64,000 nucleotides of DNA from Nemopilema nomurai (lineage: Eukaryota > Cnidaria > Scyphozoa > Rhizostomeae > Rhizostomatidae): contig ML133428.1 in assembly GCA_003864495.1 (NCBI GenBank), positions 186,001 to 250,000 of the forward strand. The letters run 5' to 3'. Shown one piece after another: positions 23,868 to 35,446 of the stretch. The position numbers and the translations under genes were made by a program. How positions within the stretch are numbered: position 1 is the first letter of the stretch; the number at the start of each line of letters is the position of its first letter. The notes under the pieces were generated by a model. The model had not been told where the DNA came from, ran no database searches, and saw only the letters and a program-made list of their open reading frames with translations.

Positions 23868-24960
23868 ATCTAACGTGTTCTAATTTCCTCTGCGGAAAAT
23901 AGTCACCGGTTTACGAATCCAAATAGAGGCTGGCTCGCGGCAGACAACCAAAGAAAGAGACAAGGCTGCAATGAATTTCATCTCGATCGTTGTTTGCAAT
24001 GATATTTGAGCGGGCTTTTCAGGCGAAACAGCAACGTAAAACTGCTGTGAGAGGAATATTGCTTAATATCAAACTTTGGACTGCATAGGTCAACCGATGC
24101 AAAACGCCGATTTAACTTCCCTCGGAGGTCTGGGGACCAATGCAGTTTGGCTATCCTTTGTTGAGAGGGATTAAGCTGTCTAGGCCACGATGATTTACAC
24201 TGATGCCTAGTCAATATGTTTACGCAAGATTTGTAGCATAGTGTGGTTGACTTCGGTTGCTAAGTTCATATTTGGGTGGCTAAGAGGTTGCTAAGGAAGT
24301 GAAGGAGCAAATGCATGGTGGAAAAAAAATGGGGCTGGAACTGCGCGAGTATGGCAAGAAATGGATCAGAAAAATGCGGGGCTGATAGGATGTAGTGAAA
24401 AATTAATTTGATCAAACGAGGAGCTGCATCAGTTGGAAAAGCGATTTGTCGTAGCTGTGCGGCCGTACAACATGCAGAAATAAAATCATCTGAATCTGTT
24501 GGAAATTTAAAATTTCCATTTGCATCGGTTGCATCGGTCTGGATCCGTACCGGTGTGAACTGTAATTCCAACACATTGCTGAAAGAAAATGACTTGCGTC
24601 CTCAAAGCAACGAAAGCAAAATTAATTTGGCACTTTATGTGTCTATCTCATCAATGGTGAATGTCAACATTATAGCATCATTTCATTTCAAAACCAAAGG
24701 AAGGTAAGAATTTCAAGAATGGAAAGAAAGTGAGGGGTCGCAGTTGCGTAACTGTGAAGGAGAATCTTGCAGGGATCATGCATTTCTTTCTAAAGGAGGC
24801 CATAGATATGCTGGAAGAGTTTGTAGTGTGGAAAATACTCATTGGTTTAACTATTGAAAGACCTCATAGAGCTGAAGTGTGCAGTGTCCAAGTTCCAATT
24901 AATTTGGAAAAAAGCCACATCATTTGGGTATTTAATCGAGACAGGGTCTCAAAATGAAAA
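23868..24960. repeat. Diverged copy of the GLYAT A-type upstream flank; empty gypsy target site
   Basis: Parallels 35447-36280, 48533-49370 and 61616-62450 (for example GGGGCTGGAACTGCGCGAGT, TGAAAGAAAATGACTTGCGT and CATTATAGCATCATTTCATT). At 24011-24030 it reads GCGGGCTTTTCAGGCGAAAC with one AGGC, the uninterrupted form of the site where the array's gypsy element is inserted. About 90 bases at 24385-24530 are specific to this copy. No confident CDS. Confidence 0.75.
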
Positions 24961-25412
24961 AGTATAGGCAATGTTAAAAGGAAAGAAATATATGAAAGAA
25001 GGTAATGGTCTTTAAAATTTCGCATATGTGAGTAAAGACAATAATTCCAAAAAATAAGATGATACATCTGAAAGATGGAAATAGTTTGCACGCTCAATGC
25101 AAAGAAAGTTTAATGCATTATGACTTTCCAGGCACTATAAGAGAAGTTTTTGCCAACATTGTACCACCATATCGTGGCCCAAACGGAGGAAATAGAAAAT
25201 TCTTGAGTCAAAGGAAAAGAAATTAGCCGAAAGCTTGCATCTTTTGGGACCATAGCTATGCAGGAAAAAATATTAGAAAAAATCCAGGACCAAAGCAGAC
25301 ATCAATATAGCCTTCGTATCCATCACCGCAGCGAATCAAAATAATTACAAGGAAAAAGTAAAAGTGTTGATTTGATACGACTGAAGAACGTAGTATAAAA
25401 TGAAACGCGAAT
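24961..25412. other. No recognised feature
   Basis: AT-rich sequence between the older GLYAT flank and the relic at the array edge, with no coding or repeat signal that I can support. Confidence 0.4.
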
Positions 25413-25500
25413 GATCTGCAAGAAGGTTCCGCTTTTGGGTTGCAAGTTCATTGACTTGGAATTCGTCACCTGGTATAAAAATTGAACATTCACTCCAACT
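25413..25500 (-). pseudogene. GLYAT-like N-terminal relic at the array boundary
   Basis: On the minus strand it reads FIPGDEFQVNELATQKRNLL, aligning with YLEGEDQVDELATRVRSLL of the B-type N-terminus. Only about 30 codons are recognisable. It ends about 20 bases before the first base of the 13-kb repeat unit, so the array's left edge abuts a GLYAT remnant. Confidence 0.6.
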
Positions 25501-25520
25501 TTCCAAGCCATTTCCGTTGC

Positions 25521-26368
25521 GATTGACAAAGAGAAGAGTTGCTTGACTACGGCACCGAAAGGAGGCTGGCTTCGAAGGAACACCATGAAATCCACTAGGT
25601 GATAAAATGGTACACTGAATAGAAAACAGCACATGGGAAATAAGAAGAAATCAGAAGTGTCAATTGATATGATAACTCGACTTTTTGATGCCAGATAAAA
25701 ACATCAAAATATGTGTAGAGAGGGTTACTGCTGGAAGCCTAGTATCTATTTTGTTATCTTTTACGTCTTAAATGGAAATTTTTCGAATCTATATACTAAA
25801 GGACACTCAAAGCGAACTCCTAATCGAACATTTTCAGGCTAGGGCTGGATGTGGAAGAAAGTTGGTGTAGCATACCTTGTCCTGTTGATACTTCTTCGTT
25901 GAATCAAGCTCTTTCAGTGATTCTACGGAGGCCCCATTATTGCTTATTAAAGTGCGATTCTATTTGCTTTGTGTGCGACTCGCTTGAACTTTGTGGGAGT
26001 GGTTTTCTGTCCAAGTGAATCGGTCTGTTCCAATGTGAGTCAGTTTCATTTGAATTCGAATTAGTTTCATTTTATTGTGTGGCAGTTGTGGGCCACCGTA
26101 GAGTTATAGGCGCCGACAAGGTTTAATTGTGATACAAACGCCAGATTGATTTACAAACATTTTTGTTTGGGCTTACTGTTTCATTTAGTAAAAATTCTAG
26201 ATACTCGTCATGATTAGTTTTGTCACAGAACGTTTATCGAACACAACTTGAAGCCAGCTATATATGCCCAATAATTAACCCCTGTGTACTATGTGTCACT
26301 GGTCAAACACCCCTGTGTTTCTATTAGGAAAAATCATTGGGTTTGGAAGGTCTACTTTCTAAGCTGAA
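25521..26368. other. Unit left part, 5' of the hAT coding remnant
   Basis: No coding exon. It presumably includes the hAT element's 5' non-coding end, but I could not identify terminal inverted repeats or an 8-bp target duplication by eye. The equivalent stretches are 38594-39441 and 51677-52525. Confidence 0.5.
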
Positions 26369-28560
26369 ATGACTTCCGTCCTTGAAGCAACTTTTCAGGT
26401 CTATTTCATCAGTGGTGTATGCCAATGGTGTATTCCCTGCCCGGTCATTTTGCAAACCAAATTTCAAAAATCCTTCCAGCCATCGTGGTTTGACAAGTTC
26501 AAATGGTTGCACTACGACGTAGACTCCGATTCAGCATTCTGCTTTACCTGTACCAAAAGCACTGCAACACAACATGATTTTGTTGACGAATAGAGAAATT
26601 GCATTCAGTGCTACGAGTTTCCAGAACTGGAAAAAGCGTTGGCAAAGGACAAAGGATTTCACAAACATGAATCGTCAGAGTGTCACAGAGAGGCTGCAGC
26701 AAGGTTGTGCAATATACCATCATCTGTTACAGGGGATGTCGGTGAGCTGATCTCTACTAAGCATGGACTAGAAAAGTACCATAGTCGCAGAATTCTGCTC
26801 AAAATATTGAGAAATGTGCGTTGTCTAGCAAGGCAAGCTTTACCTCTAAGCGGAGATCGGAGAAAAAACCAGAAAAGTGAAGCAGTCTCTCACTTTTATC
26901 AACTGCTACAACTGAGATGTGACGAAGATCCCTCGATTGTAGAATGGTTGCACAAAAAAACAAACAAGTTCACATCAGCAGACATACAAAATGAAATGCT
27001 GGAGCTTTTGACCCTAAGGATCCTTCGGGAAATAGCACAAAATGTACAAAATTCCACGTTCTATAGAAAAATGGCCGATGGCTGACATCTCTAATAAGGA
27101 GCAGCTAGTATTTTGCATCCGATGGGTTGATGACGAGCTCGTTGTCCATGAAGATTTTATCGGCATGCATCCTATGCAAGGCACTAGCACATATCAAATT
27201 GTGTTCATCATTGACAATACGTTGTTAAGGATGAATCTGAGGCTTGAAGATGCGCGCTGGCAGCGTTGTGATGGTGCTGCTGCGAAGGCAGGAGCAAGAG
27301 CGGACGTTGCAACCCAGATTAAAGCCATTAACGGTAAATGCCTCTATACCCATTGTTACGGACATGCTTTGAATCTTGCCGTTAGTTCACGAGATTTGCA
27401 AACTGACCAAGAAATCTCCGAAAAGAAACACGAAGCTGGATGATATGAGAAAGCAATCGAAAAATGAATCTAAAGGAATCCATGCCCTATTTCTAACTAG
27501 GTGACAGTTCGTAACGAAACCCTAGAGTCAGTTTCAAACAATTACGTCGAGCTAATGAATTTGTGGGATTGGCCTACTGATACTCTCCATGACACTGGAA
27601 TGAAGGCAAGGGTTCGCGGTGTCCAGGCAAATATGCCGATATTCGATTTTCTATATGGTTGTTGCCTGGGGATACTCTTGCTGAAGCAAACCGACAATCT
27701 TAGTAGAACATTGCAAGACCCTAAGATATCGGCTGCAGAGGGTAATGCTATCACTCAAGATGTCATCAAGACGCTGTCAAAGGATCGCAACGATAACGCT
27801 TATAATTTGTTCTGGGAGAGGGTATGAAAAAAGCAAAACGAACTCAATGTCAACGACCCAAGACTACCTCGCAAAAGGAGGCTACCACAAAGACTCGAAG
27901 TTGGCAGTGCCAAAACACATTACTTTCCTTTTTCTCCAAAGATCATTATCGCCAGATCTACTTCCAAACACTAGATGCAGCAATGAACTGCATCAAAGAG
28001 AGATTTGATCAGCCAGATTTCAAAATGTACGTCAATCTGCAGGAAATTGTTTCTGAATGCAGGGATCAGTCGTGGAGAATGAACTAACGCGGGTCTGTTC
28101 CATCTACAATGGTGATGTTGAAAGGTAAAGTCTTGAAGCACAGCTGCTTCTTTTGCTGCCAGCCACCATTGCTTTGAAGTTTGAGTTGAAAAACTTCACA
28201 GTCTACGATCTGATAAAATTGTTCCAAGCACTTGACTATTCTGGAAAAATTGCAATGTCAGAGGTGATCAAGGCTGCAAAAATTCTCCTAGTAATGCCAG
28301 CAACAAAAGCTATTAGTGAGAGATCTTTCTCTGCAATGAAACGAGTGAAAACGTACTTAAAGTCAACGACAACAGAGAACAGAATGAACCATCTAATGTT
28401 ACTTCATATTCAAAATGAAAGAGTTGACAATACCAGCCTGATTGATGTTGCGCGTGAGTTTGTTGAAAGAGTAGATAGTAGAAAACAGATTTTTGGAAAA
28501 TTTTCGAACAGAGATTTGTGTATTAAAGTTAATATAGGACACAAAAGCACAAAAACATAG
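26369..28560 (+). mobile_element. hAT transposase remnant (TTF-zinc finger/DUF4371/dimerisation), unit 1
   Basis: Three parts appear in order. 26369-26593 is a TTF-type zinc-finger region (SFQPSWFDKFKWLHYD, FCFTCTKS). 26639-27443 is DUF4371-like (FHKHESSECHREAAARL, DISNKEQLVFCIRWVDDELV, LYTHCYGHALNLAV). 28153-28560 is the hAT C-terminal dimerisation region (MPATKAISERSFSAMKRVKT). This matches the ZMYM1-like hAT transposase family. An in-frame TAG follows FVDE near 26591, a frame change lies at about 27080, and further breaks occur at 27443 and 27827-28150, so no complete transposase is encoded. Acidic residues in CDGA and SERSF are retained, but the gene is dead. Confidence 0.85.
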
Positions 28561-29268
28561 GTGATTGAAAAAGAGTGTTAAGAGGATAGTCAAATATTGT
28601 TTTGGCAGTGTTTATGATTTTTTAAGTTGATTGCTGGCATGAATTGCACGGAAAGAGCAGGAAAGTTTTGCTGTCAATGACTGCAAAGTATTCCGTTTGC
28701 TTTTCCAGCCATAGGTAATGTTAGTAGATGACTAGAAAATACATTGATTCCAGCCAATTTACAACTTCCATTAAAAAAATTATCTTAGTTCTGTAAATAG
28801 TAATTCATCCATTAAAAATTGCAATTTTTATAGCCAGGTTGCTTTCTAGCAATCTAAAGGGCGTGGTCGAACAAAAATTCTCCCGGAGCCCAAGGCAGCT
28901 TGCTTTATTCACAGCCCCCTCCCCCCCCAATATCAATTTCGTTCCGACGGGCCTGAAACCATAGAACGTTCCCTTCACCCTTGGTACCAGACTCACTATA
29001 AATAACAGAGATCTCTGCTATTTCATTAGTCTGGTTTCCAGGGTAATTTTCTTTTTAGCGGTGTATTGAATAAGATAGAGTACAATGGGCAGCGATACGA
29101 CGTCAATGCTCATAAACCTCCATTGTTCGATTTTTCACTGTCCCAAAAGCAGACTATTTCCAGAAAGACCTTTAAGTCAAAAAAATAAAATATAAGATAA
29201 GGCCGATGAAGCTGCTTCGTTAAAATTGTTTCACACCCAAAATAAAAATCTGCTTACACTCGAAAGTT
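28561..29268. other. 3' flank of hAT and of gene A1 (unit 1; repeated at 41625-42331 and 54713-55418)
   Basis: Non-coding. It includes a C-rich tract (CCCCTCCCCCCCC near 28915) that differs in length or composition in each unit. It also includes AAAAATAAAATATAAGATAAGG, which begins the 3' flank shared by A1 and A2 and so marks the right-hand limit of their duplication. Confidence 0.5.
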
Positions 29269-30327
29269 CACTTGTTGTCCTCAAAAACTGCAAGACACAA
29301 GCTTTCGTTGTCCAATATGTCAAAGCCGAGACTTTGAAATAGTCCCATCGATCGTTCCGCATATTTGATTTTTCCAATAATGGCGAACGGGATTAAACCG
29401 ATTGCAATCAGCTTCATCTGCCATCCTTCCCACAACAGCTCTGCCTAGGCCCTTTCGCCGGTGACTTTCCAGGGTCACAAGTGCACTAACTGTTCCTTGT
29501 TCATTGCAGAATACCCATGAAACTGGATGCACAGATCCACTCGGAAATGCTCCAATTGCCAAACCAAGCTTTGCACTTTGAACATACGTGTGGCATGCAA
29601 ACTCAGAAGAATATTGATAATTCTGCATTGCAAAGAGAACATCCTTCTCATTAAGCTCTCTGATTTCGTACCCATCATGAACAGTGTATGGTGTCAAATT
29701 CTTTTCCTTAGACAACAAAGCTACAGAAAACGAAAAAAATTTAGAAATGTTCTTTCCAATGCTTATAAAATCTTTCGTTCCTTTCCACCAGCTTGTAGGA
29801 GCAAACAAGAGCCAAATATTGAAACTTCCAGGGAGAAATAGTGGGTTCTCCTTGCAAAGAATCTTTTTTTCGTGTCTCAAAAAATTTTGTTGCATCAGAT
29901 TTGACACATCAACATTCTTGCCTTTATGAATCAAAAATACCAACCTCTTTGAAAGTAACGGGTGACTCCATGTCTTTTTGAGGGTATCAGAGAACATACT
30001 ATGCGGCAATTTCACGGCCACATCAACACAGGCCACAACATAAGTCAACAAGGAGTCCTCTCCACCATCTTGAGCCACAGCATTCGAAGAAGCATTGTCG
30101 TCACTTGATCTTGGAGATGCAGGAAGCAAATTTACGATCGCTATCTTACCTCGCCACAGCTTGTCTCTGAAATTAAGACAACCTTTCAGTCTTACAAGAT
30201 CCAAAATGTCTTTATTGGTCTCTGGATCTTCAAGACGGCTGCGAACTCGTGTGGCCAGTTCGTCAATCTGATATTCTTCTTCCAAGTATTGAATATCGAT
30301 TTTCACGTCCTGACCTTCAGTAGCCAT
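29269..30327 (-). pseudogene. GLYAT/FR47-like N-acyltransferase A1, unit 1 (C-terminal frameshift)
   Basis: The frame opens at the ATG at 30325-30327 and is colinear with the intact unit 2 copy for about 300 residues, including the acetyl-CoA loop HRRKGLGRAVVGRM. There an extra A near 29416 (GCTTCATCTGCC against GCTTCTCTGCC) shifts the frame and replaces the last ~48 residues with an unrelated tail ending at 29320. The lost segment includes the LFQSLGFDI strand of the GNAT fold. One lesion in an otherwise perfect copy is compatible with either recent loss or a consensus error. Confidence 0.9.
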
Positions 30328-30630
30328 ATCTAACGTGTTCTAACTTCCTCTGCGGAGAAAAGTCACCGGTTTACGATTCCAAATAGAGGCTGGCTTTCGA
30401 CCCAACAAGCTACAAGGACCTCGAAGTACACGTTCAATATGGCATACTCAAAGTGCTTGAAATAAAGTCCTTCGAGTCCTTTGCCCTGCTCTATTTTCAG
30501 TTTTTTGAAATGAAAAAAACTCTGTTGTTAGGAAACCGTTTTTTTGGCCTTTTAACGGCATGTAGAGCTGCGATGAATCTCTTCTCGATAATTGTTTGCA
30601 ATGATGTTATCTTTGGCGGGCTATTCAGGC
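30328..30630. other. A1 upstream flank with ~150-bp A1-specific segment (units 1, 2, 3)
   Basis: After the shared AACGTGTTCTAACTTCCTCTG and GTCACCGGT, the A1 flank (30395-30570; also 43458-43640 and 56543-56725) carries a segment with no counterpart in the A2 flank. Homology resumes at GCGATGAATCTCTTCT. In the plus direction the segment is open (FDPTSYKDLEVHVQYGILK and on), but it is too short to name. Confidence 0.5.
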
Positions 30631-30757
30631 TGTAATAGGCTACCCAGGAGAATGCAAGATAAAAGACCTTTTTCGACTCAACTGTAACTCAACACATCCA
30701 CAACTAACTTCCAATTCAATTCAATCCCAAAACTAAGTAAAAGGTAACATTATTACA
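30631..30757 (-). repeat. Solo 3' LTR of gypsy element, unit 1 (127 bp)
   Basis: On the minus strand it starts TGTAATAATGTTACC and ends GGTAGCCTATTACA, a TG...CA LTR with matching inverted ends. Immediately before it is a purine-rich tract (AAAAAGGGAAGGTGA), the expected plus-strand primer. No second copy exists at the gag end. Equivalents: 43692-43819 and 56780-56907, each 128 bp. Confidence 0.75.
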
Positions 30758-33700
30758 TCACCTTCCCTTTTTAAAAGAGTAAATATATATGTCAACAAAT
30801 TAGAAAGTAAATGTCAATCAAAGATGTTTGTCAGTACTCATCCTACCAGCTGTGAAGGAATGGGATAACCAAATCTTACTGGTGGACGTTGTTCTTGGCC
30901 TTTCTTGTTGGGCTTCATTTTCCTGCACTTGCTCTCTCTCTTCGCTATCATTATTTCCTGTTCTTGATCTGTATTCTTCATCTTCTGAATCTGAACTTCT
31001 TTCATCCGCAAGGTTAACTTTGTCTGCATTGAACTTCTTGAAATGCGACACATTTCTGGTAACTCGATGTCCTTTACCATTTTCTGCAACTACACGAGTG
31101 CCTTTTCTGCTGATAACGGTATATGGAGTTCCATTAAACCGTGTAGACAGCTTGTTGCTTCGTTGTTGTTTAACAATTACTGTATCGCCAACTCTAATCG
31201 TGCTTTTTGTAGCATTTCTTCTGTTGTCTGCATATTGTTTATGGTAGTTTTGGCTCTTTTCTTCATTTTCCTTGTCTTCTTTGTGTCTGTCTATCACCAC
31301 CTTTTTGTCAATTATGGGAAGTTTTCCATGTACCTCCCGATTAAACAATAACTCGCATGGTGCGACCTTTGTGACAGTGTGTGGAGCAGTGCGATACTGC
31401 AGCAAGAATCGATTAAGCTCTTGCCTCCATATCCTCCCTTCCACAACTGCTGTTTGGAGTGTCTTAATCAAACGCTGATTAAAACGTTCAACAACACCGT
31501 TGGTCTGGGGCCAGCAAGGTGTGACAGGATTGTGTGTAATTCCTAATGCTTTCAGGCATTTGGCAAATTCATCACTGCTAAACGGTGGGCCATTGTCAGA
31601 CTTTAATATCTGTGGAATACCATGGGTAGCAAATGTCTTGTCAAGTTTTGGAATAACAGCAGATGCTTTCGTTGAACGAAGAACTTTTACCTCGGGATAA
31701 TGTGAGTAAGATCTATCACGACAACTAGATAATCATTAGATGGCAGCGGTCCATAGAAATCAACATATACAGTGTGCCATGGTTCTACTGGCAAAGCAGA
31801 CGGTTGAATTGGTTCTGGCTGAGATGATCGACTCACTGTTTGGCATTGAAGACAGGAATCTATCGTTTGTTTAACAAGTTCCTCTATCCCGAAAAACCAT
31901 ACATTTTCTTGAGTAGCGCTTTGGTTCTTGAAAGTCCTTGGTGTGTTTCGTGGGCAATGCCAATCTCTCGCTTCTGTAGACTTTCTGGAAGTATTATCCT
32001 TGATCCTCTCAATACAATGTTGTTTGTACTTATGACAAGTTCATCTTTAAATGGTCGATACTTTTCGACATTGTCAGTATTCCAGCGGTTGGAACGAATG
32101 GCTGCACAAAAAGTTCCTTTAGAACTTTGTCTTCATTAGTAGCATCGGCTATCTGCTTAAATGTCTTGGCTTTTGGATCACTGTTGCTCACAATGAAATT
32201 GATGTACTCTTCTGTGTCATGGTGACATTCAATAGAGACATGCGAAGGGTGTCTGGATAGAAAGTCTGCAGGATTTTCAGCTCCAGACTTGTAAATAACT
32301 TTTAAGGAATAAGACTGAAGTCGTTATATCCATCTCTCTGACTTGACTTCGTTATACCCTTGACTTCTGCGAAAGGATTGCAGAAATTCCAACTGGGCTT
32401 GCATCGTCAAGTAATGAAGTTTTTTATCCTTGTAAAAGTATGCCATGCAGGGTGCCAACGTAAGGGCATCCTTAAGTTGATTAAAAGCCAATTGATGATC
32501 ATCAGTCCACTGAAATTGAGCATTTTTCAATGCAACGGCTGCTGTAATTTGCCATGCCTAAAAGGCTGCGTACTTCATGAACACTTTTTGGTACAGGGGC
32601 ATCCACAACATCCTTTATGTGTTGCTCAAAAAATTCAAGTGTGTTGCTCAAAAAACTACACTTTCCATAATTGAGCGTTAGTCCTCTGTTTTCAAGTCGT
32701 TGTAAACACTTTTCCAAATTGGCATCATGCTCAGCACGGGTTTTTCATAAACTAGGATGTCATCAGCGATGTTTTACATCGTTACGTCCTTGTAATTGGG
32801 TTTGTAGAGCAAACTGAAATATTTCTGCTGAAGCATTTATGCCATAGGTCAGTCATTGATAACGGAAAAGGCCAACATGTGTATTGAAGGTAGTGATGGA
32901 TCGACTGCTCTCATGAAGTGGCAATTGATGGTAAGCCTGCTGCAAATCCAGTTTTGGAAAAAACTTTTCTCCATTTAGCTCAAATCGAACATCATCGACT
33001 GTCGGTATAGGGTGTCGTACCCTCTCTATGGCTTCATTTGCGCATGTCAACACATATCCGCACTTTTCCATCCTTTTTGGGGACTGCAACAATAGGGGAT
33101 ACCCAGGGAGTACCCTCATTTTCGGGAATTCGCTCTATTATGCCTTTCTCTTCCAAATCTTGTAGGGCAGCTTCTACTTTTTTCCTCATGTGGTACGGAA
33201 TTCGACGGACTGGCTGTGCTTTAGGTTGGTGTTTGTCATTAATACTCAGTTTAACTGGTTCCCCATGCAAGCATCCTAGGCCATCAAAAACTTTGCTATG
33301 TTTGTTTAGAATGTTTTGCGCATCAATGTAGCTGGTAGTGATTTTGTTCAGATGTAGGCTTACAAGGCCTAAATCTTGGGCAGTTTTCAACGAAATGAGG
33401 TTAGAGCTGTTGTTGTTGTTGCCGCGTCTTGGTCATGCGTCCTTTGGGGGTTTCCACAAGGCCGATAAACTTTCCAATAAATTTGACTGGACTTGTTGCA
33501 TTAAACGTGCTCGTGTCATGGCGCTGGGGGTGAACAGTTTTCTTGTCCCTAGACGAAAAATTCGAAGAGTGGCCATACGTTTCCCTTTACAAACACTTGC
33601 AAAATGGTTGAATTTTTCACAATTGCGGCATTGCTTTCCACTAGCTGGACAAGGACCCTTGTGCGGGTATACTGCTCCACAGTTATGACATTTTAGCGTT

Positions 33701-34027
33701 TTTTTGCAGTTGGTTTTACCATGCGAATTTCTTGAAATCATGTGTGTTGAAGCCCCGTTAGGATCCTTGGATTCGATTTCTTTGGCTTGAAACCTGCTTT
33801 GCTCATCGTTACGCCCTTCAAGCAACATGTCCTTCAATTTAAAATTCGGATTTCCAAGTGCTTGCTTGCGAATTTTTTAGGAGGTTCCCCCGATGATAAT
33901 CTGCTCGTCTATTTCAAATTCGGTCTCAGTGAACTCATGCGAGTTTGAGATGAGGTTCTGAGACGCATGTGGAATTGGTCAAGGTCTCGGTCTAAGGTTC
34001 TAAGGTCTTCACTCATAACGAAAAATG
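30631..34027 (-). mobile_element. Degenerate Ty3/gypsy LTR retrotransposon, unit 1, lacking 5' LTR
   Basis: Gene order on the minus strand is gag, RT, RNase H, integrase, 3' LTR. Gag ends with two CCHC knuckles (CHNCGAVYPHKGPC and CRNCEKFNHFASVC, ~33650-33740). RT fragments at 33034-33390 (GTPWVSPIVAVPKKDGKVRI) and 32853-33000 (KLDLQQAYHQLPL) and a DD box (ADDILVYG, ~32755) are separated by frame breaks. RNase H is at 32324-32530. Integrase is open only from 31471 to 30818. The aspartic protease region appears deleted between gag and RT. A 24-bp gag-side deletion is private to this unit. AGGC borders both ends (30627-30630, 34028-34031). Confidence 0.88.
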
Positions 34028-34388
34028 AGGCGAAACCGCAACGAACAACAGCAGTGAAAGGAATATTGCTTATATCAAACTTGGAACTGCATTGATTGAC
34101 ACTGATGCCTAGTCAAAATGGTTACGCAAGATTCGTAGCATAATGTGGTTGGCTTCGGTTGCCAAGTTCAAATTAGGGTGGCTAAGGTTGCTACGGAAGT
34201 GAAGGAGCAAATGCATGGTGGAAAAAGGAAATGGGGCTGGAACTGCGCGAGTATGGCAAGAAAAGGACCAGGAAATTGCGGGGGATGACCGTTTTGATAA
34301 AAAAAATAAAATATAAGATAAGGCCGATGAAGCTGCTTCGTTAAAATTGTTTCATACCCAAAATAAAAATCTGCTTAGACCCGAAAGT
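34028..34388. other. Joined A1 5' flank and A2 3' flank (unit 1; also 47113-47475 and 60194-60557)
   Basis: Resumes the A1 upstream flank after the gypsy insertion (CGAAACCGCAACGAACAACAGC), then passes directly into the A2 3' flank at AAAAAATAAAATATAAGATA. This shows A1 and A2 arose by head-to-tail duplication of a smaller segment inside the 13-kb unit. No gene. Confidence 0.6.
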
Positions 34389-35446
34389 TTACTTGTTGTC
34401 CTCAAAAACTGCAAGACACAAGCTTTCGTTGTCCAATATGTCAAAGCCTAGATCCAGAAATAGTCCCATCGATCGTTCCGCATCTTTGATTCTTGCAATA
34501 GTGGCGAAAGGGATTAAACCGATTGCAATCAGCTTCTCTGCCATCATTCCAACAACAGCTTTGCCTAGGCCCTTTCGCCGGTGACTTTCCAGGGTCACAA
34601 GTGCACTAACTGCTCCTTCTTCATTGCAAAATACCCATGAAACTGGATGTTCAGAGCCATTTGGAAATGCTCCAAACGCAAAACCAAGCTTTGCACTTTG
34701 AACATACGTGTGGCATGCAAACTCAGAAGAATATTGATAATTCTGCATTGCATAGAGAACATCCTTTTCATTAAGCTCTCTGATTTCGTACCCATCATGA
34801 ACAGTATATGGTGTCAAATTATTTTCCTTAGACAACAAAGCCACAGAAAGCGACACAAATCTAGAAATGTTCTTTCCAATGCTTATGAAATCTTCCGTTC
34901 CTTTCCACCAGCTTGTAGGAGCAAACAAAAGCCAACTATTGAAACTTCCAGGGGGAAATAGTGGGTTCTCCTTCAAAGAATCTTCTTTTCGTGTCTCGAA
35001 AAATTTTGTTGCATCAGATTTGACACATCAACATTCTTGCCTTTATGAATCAAAAATACCAACCTCTTTGAAAATAACGGGTGAATCCATGTCTCTTTGA
35101 GGGTATCAGAGAACATACTATGCGGCAATTTCACGGCCACATCAACACAGGCCACAACATAAGTCAACAAGGACTCCTCTCCACCATCTTGAGCCACAGC
35201 ATTCGAAGAAGCATTATCGTCACTTGGTCTTGGAGATGCAGGAAGCAAATTTACGATCGCTATCTTACCTCGCCACAGCTTGTCTCTGAAATTAAGACAA
35301 CCTTTCAGTCTTACAAGATCCAAAATGTCTTTATTGGTCTCTGGATCTTCAAGACGGCTGCGAACTCGTGTGGCCAGTTCATCAATCTGATATTCTTCTT
35401 CCAAGTATTGAATATCGATTTTCACGTCCTGACCTTCAGTAGCCAT
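34389..35446 (-). pseudogene. GLYAT/FR47-like N-acyltransferase A2, unit 1 (frameshift)
   Basis: The N-terminal part (34973-35446) and C-terminal part (34389-34976) are both open but in different frames, split by one missing C (CTCCTTCAAAGAATC against CTCCTTCCAAAGAATC in unit 2), around residue 158. A2 differs from A1 by AFGAFPNGSEHPVSW in place of AIGAFPSGSVHPVSW and by a LDLGFDILD ending. The acetyl-CoA loop is HRRKGLGKAVVG. At residues 64-67 this copy has the A1-like VNLL, unlike the A2 copies of units 2 and 3. Confidence 0.9.

Noticed and set aside
25600..29200. Terminal inverted repeats and 8-bp target duplication of the hAT element
   Set aside because: I searched both flanks by eye and found no convincing inverted pair, so no element ends are claimed.
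33840..34027. A 5' LTR of the gypsy element
   Set aside because: No sequence like the 127-bp 3' LTR occurs at the gag end; flanking genomic sequence begins directly after AGGC.
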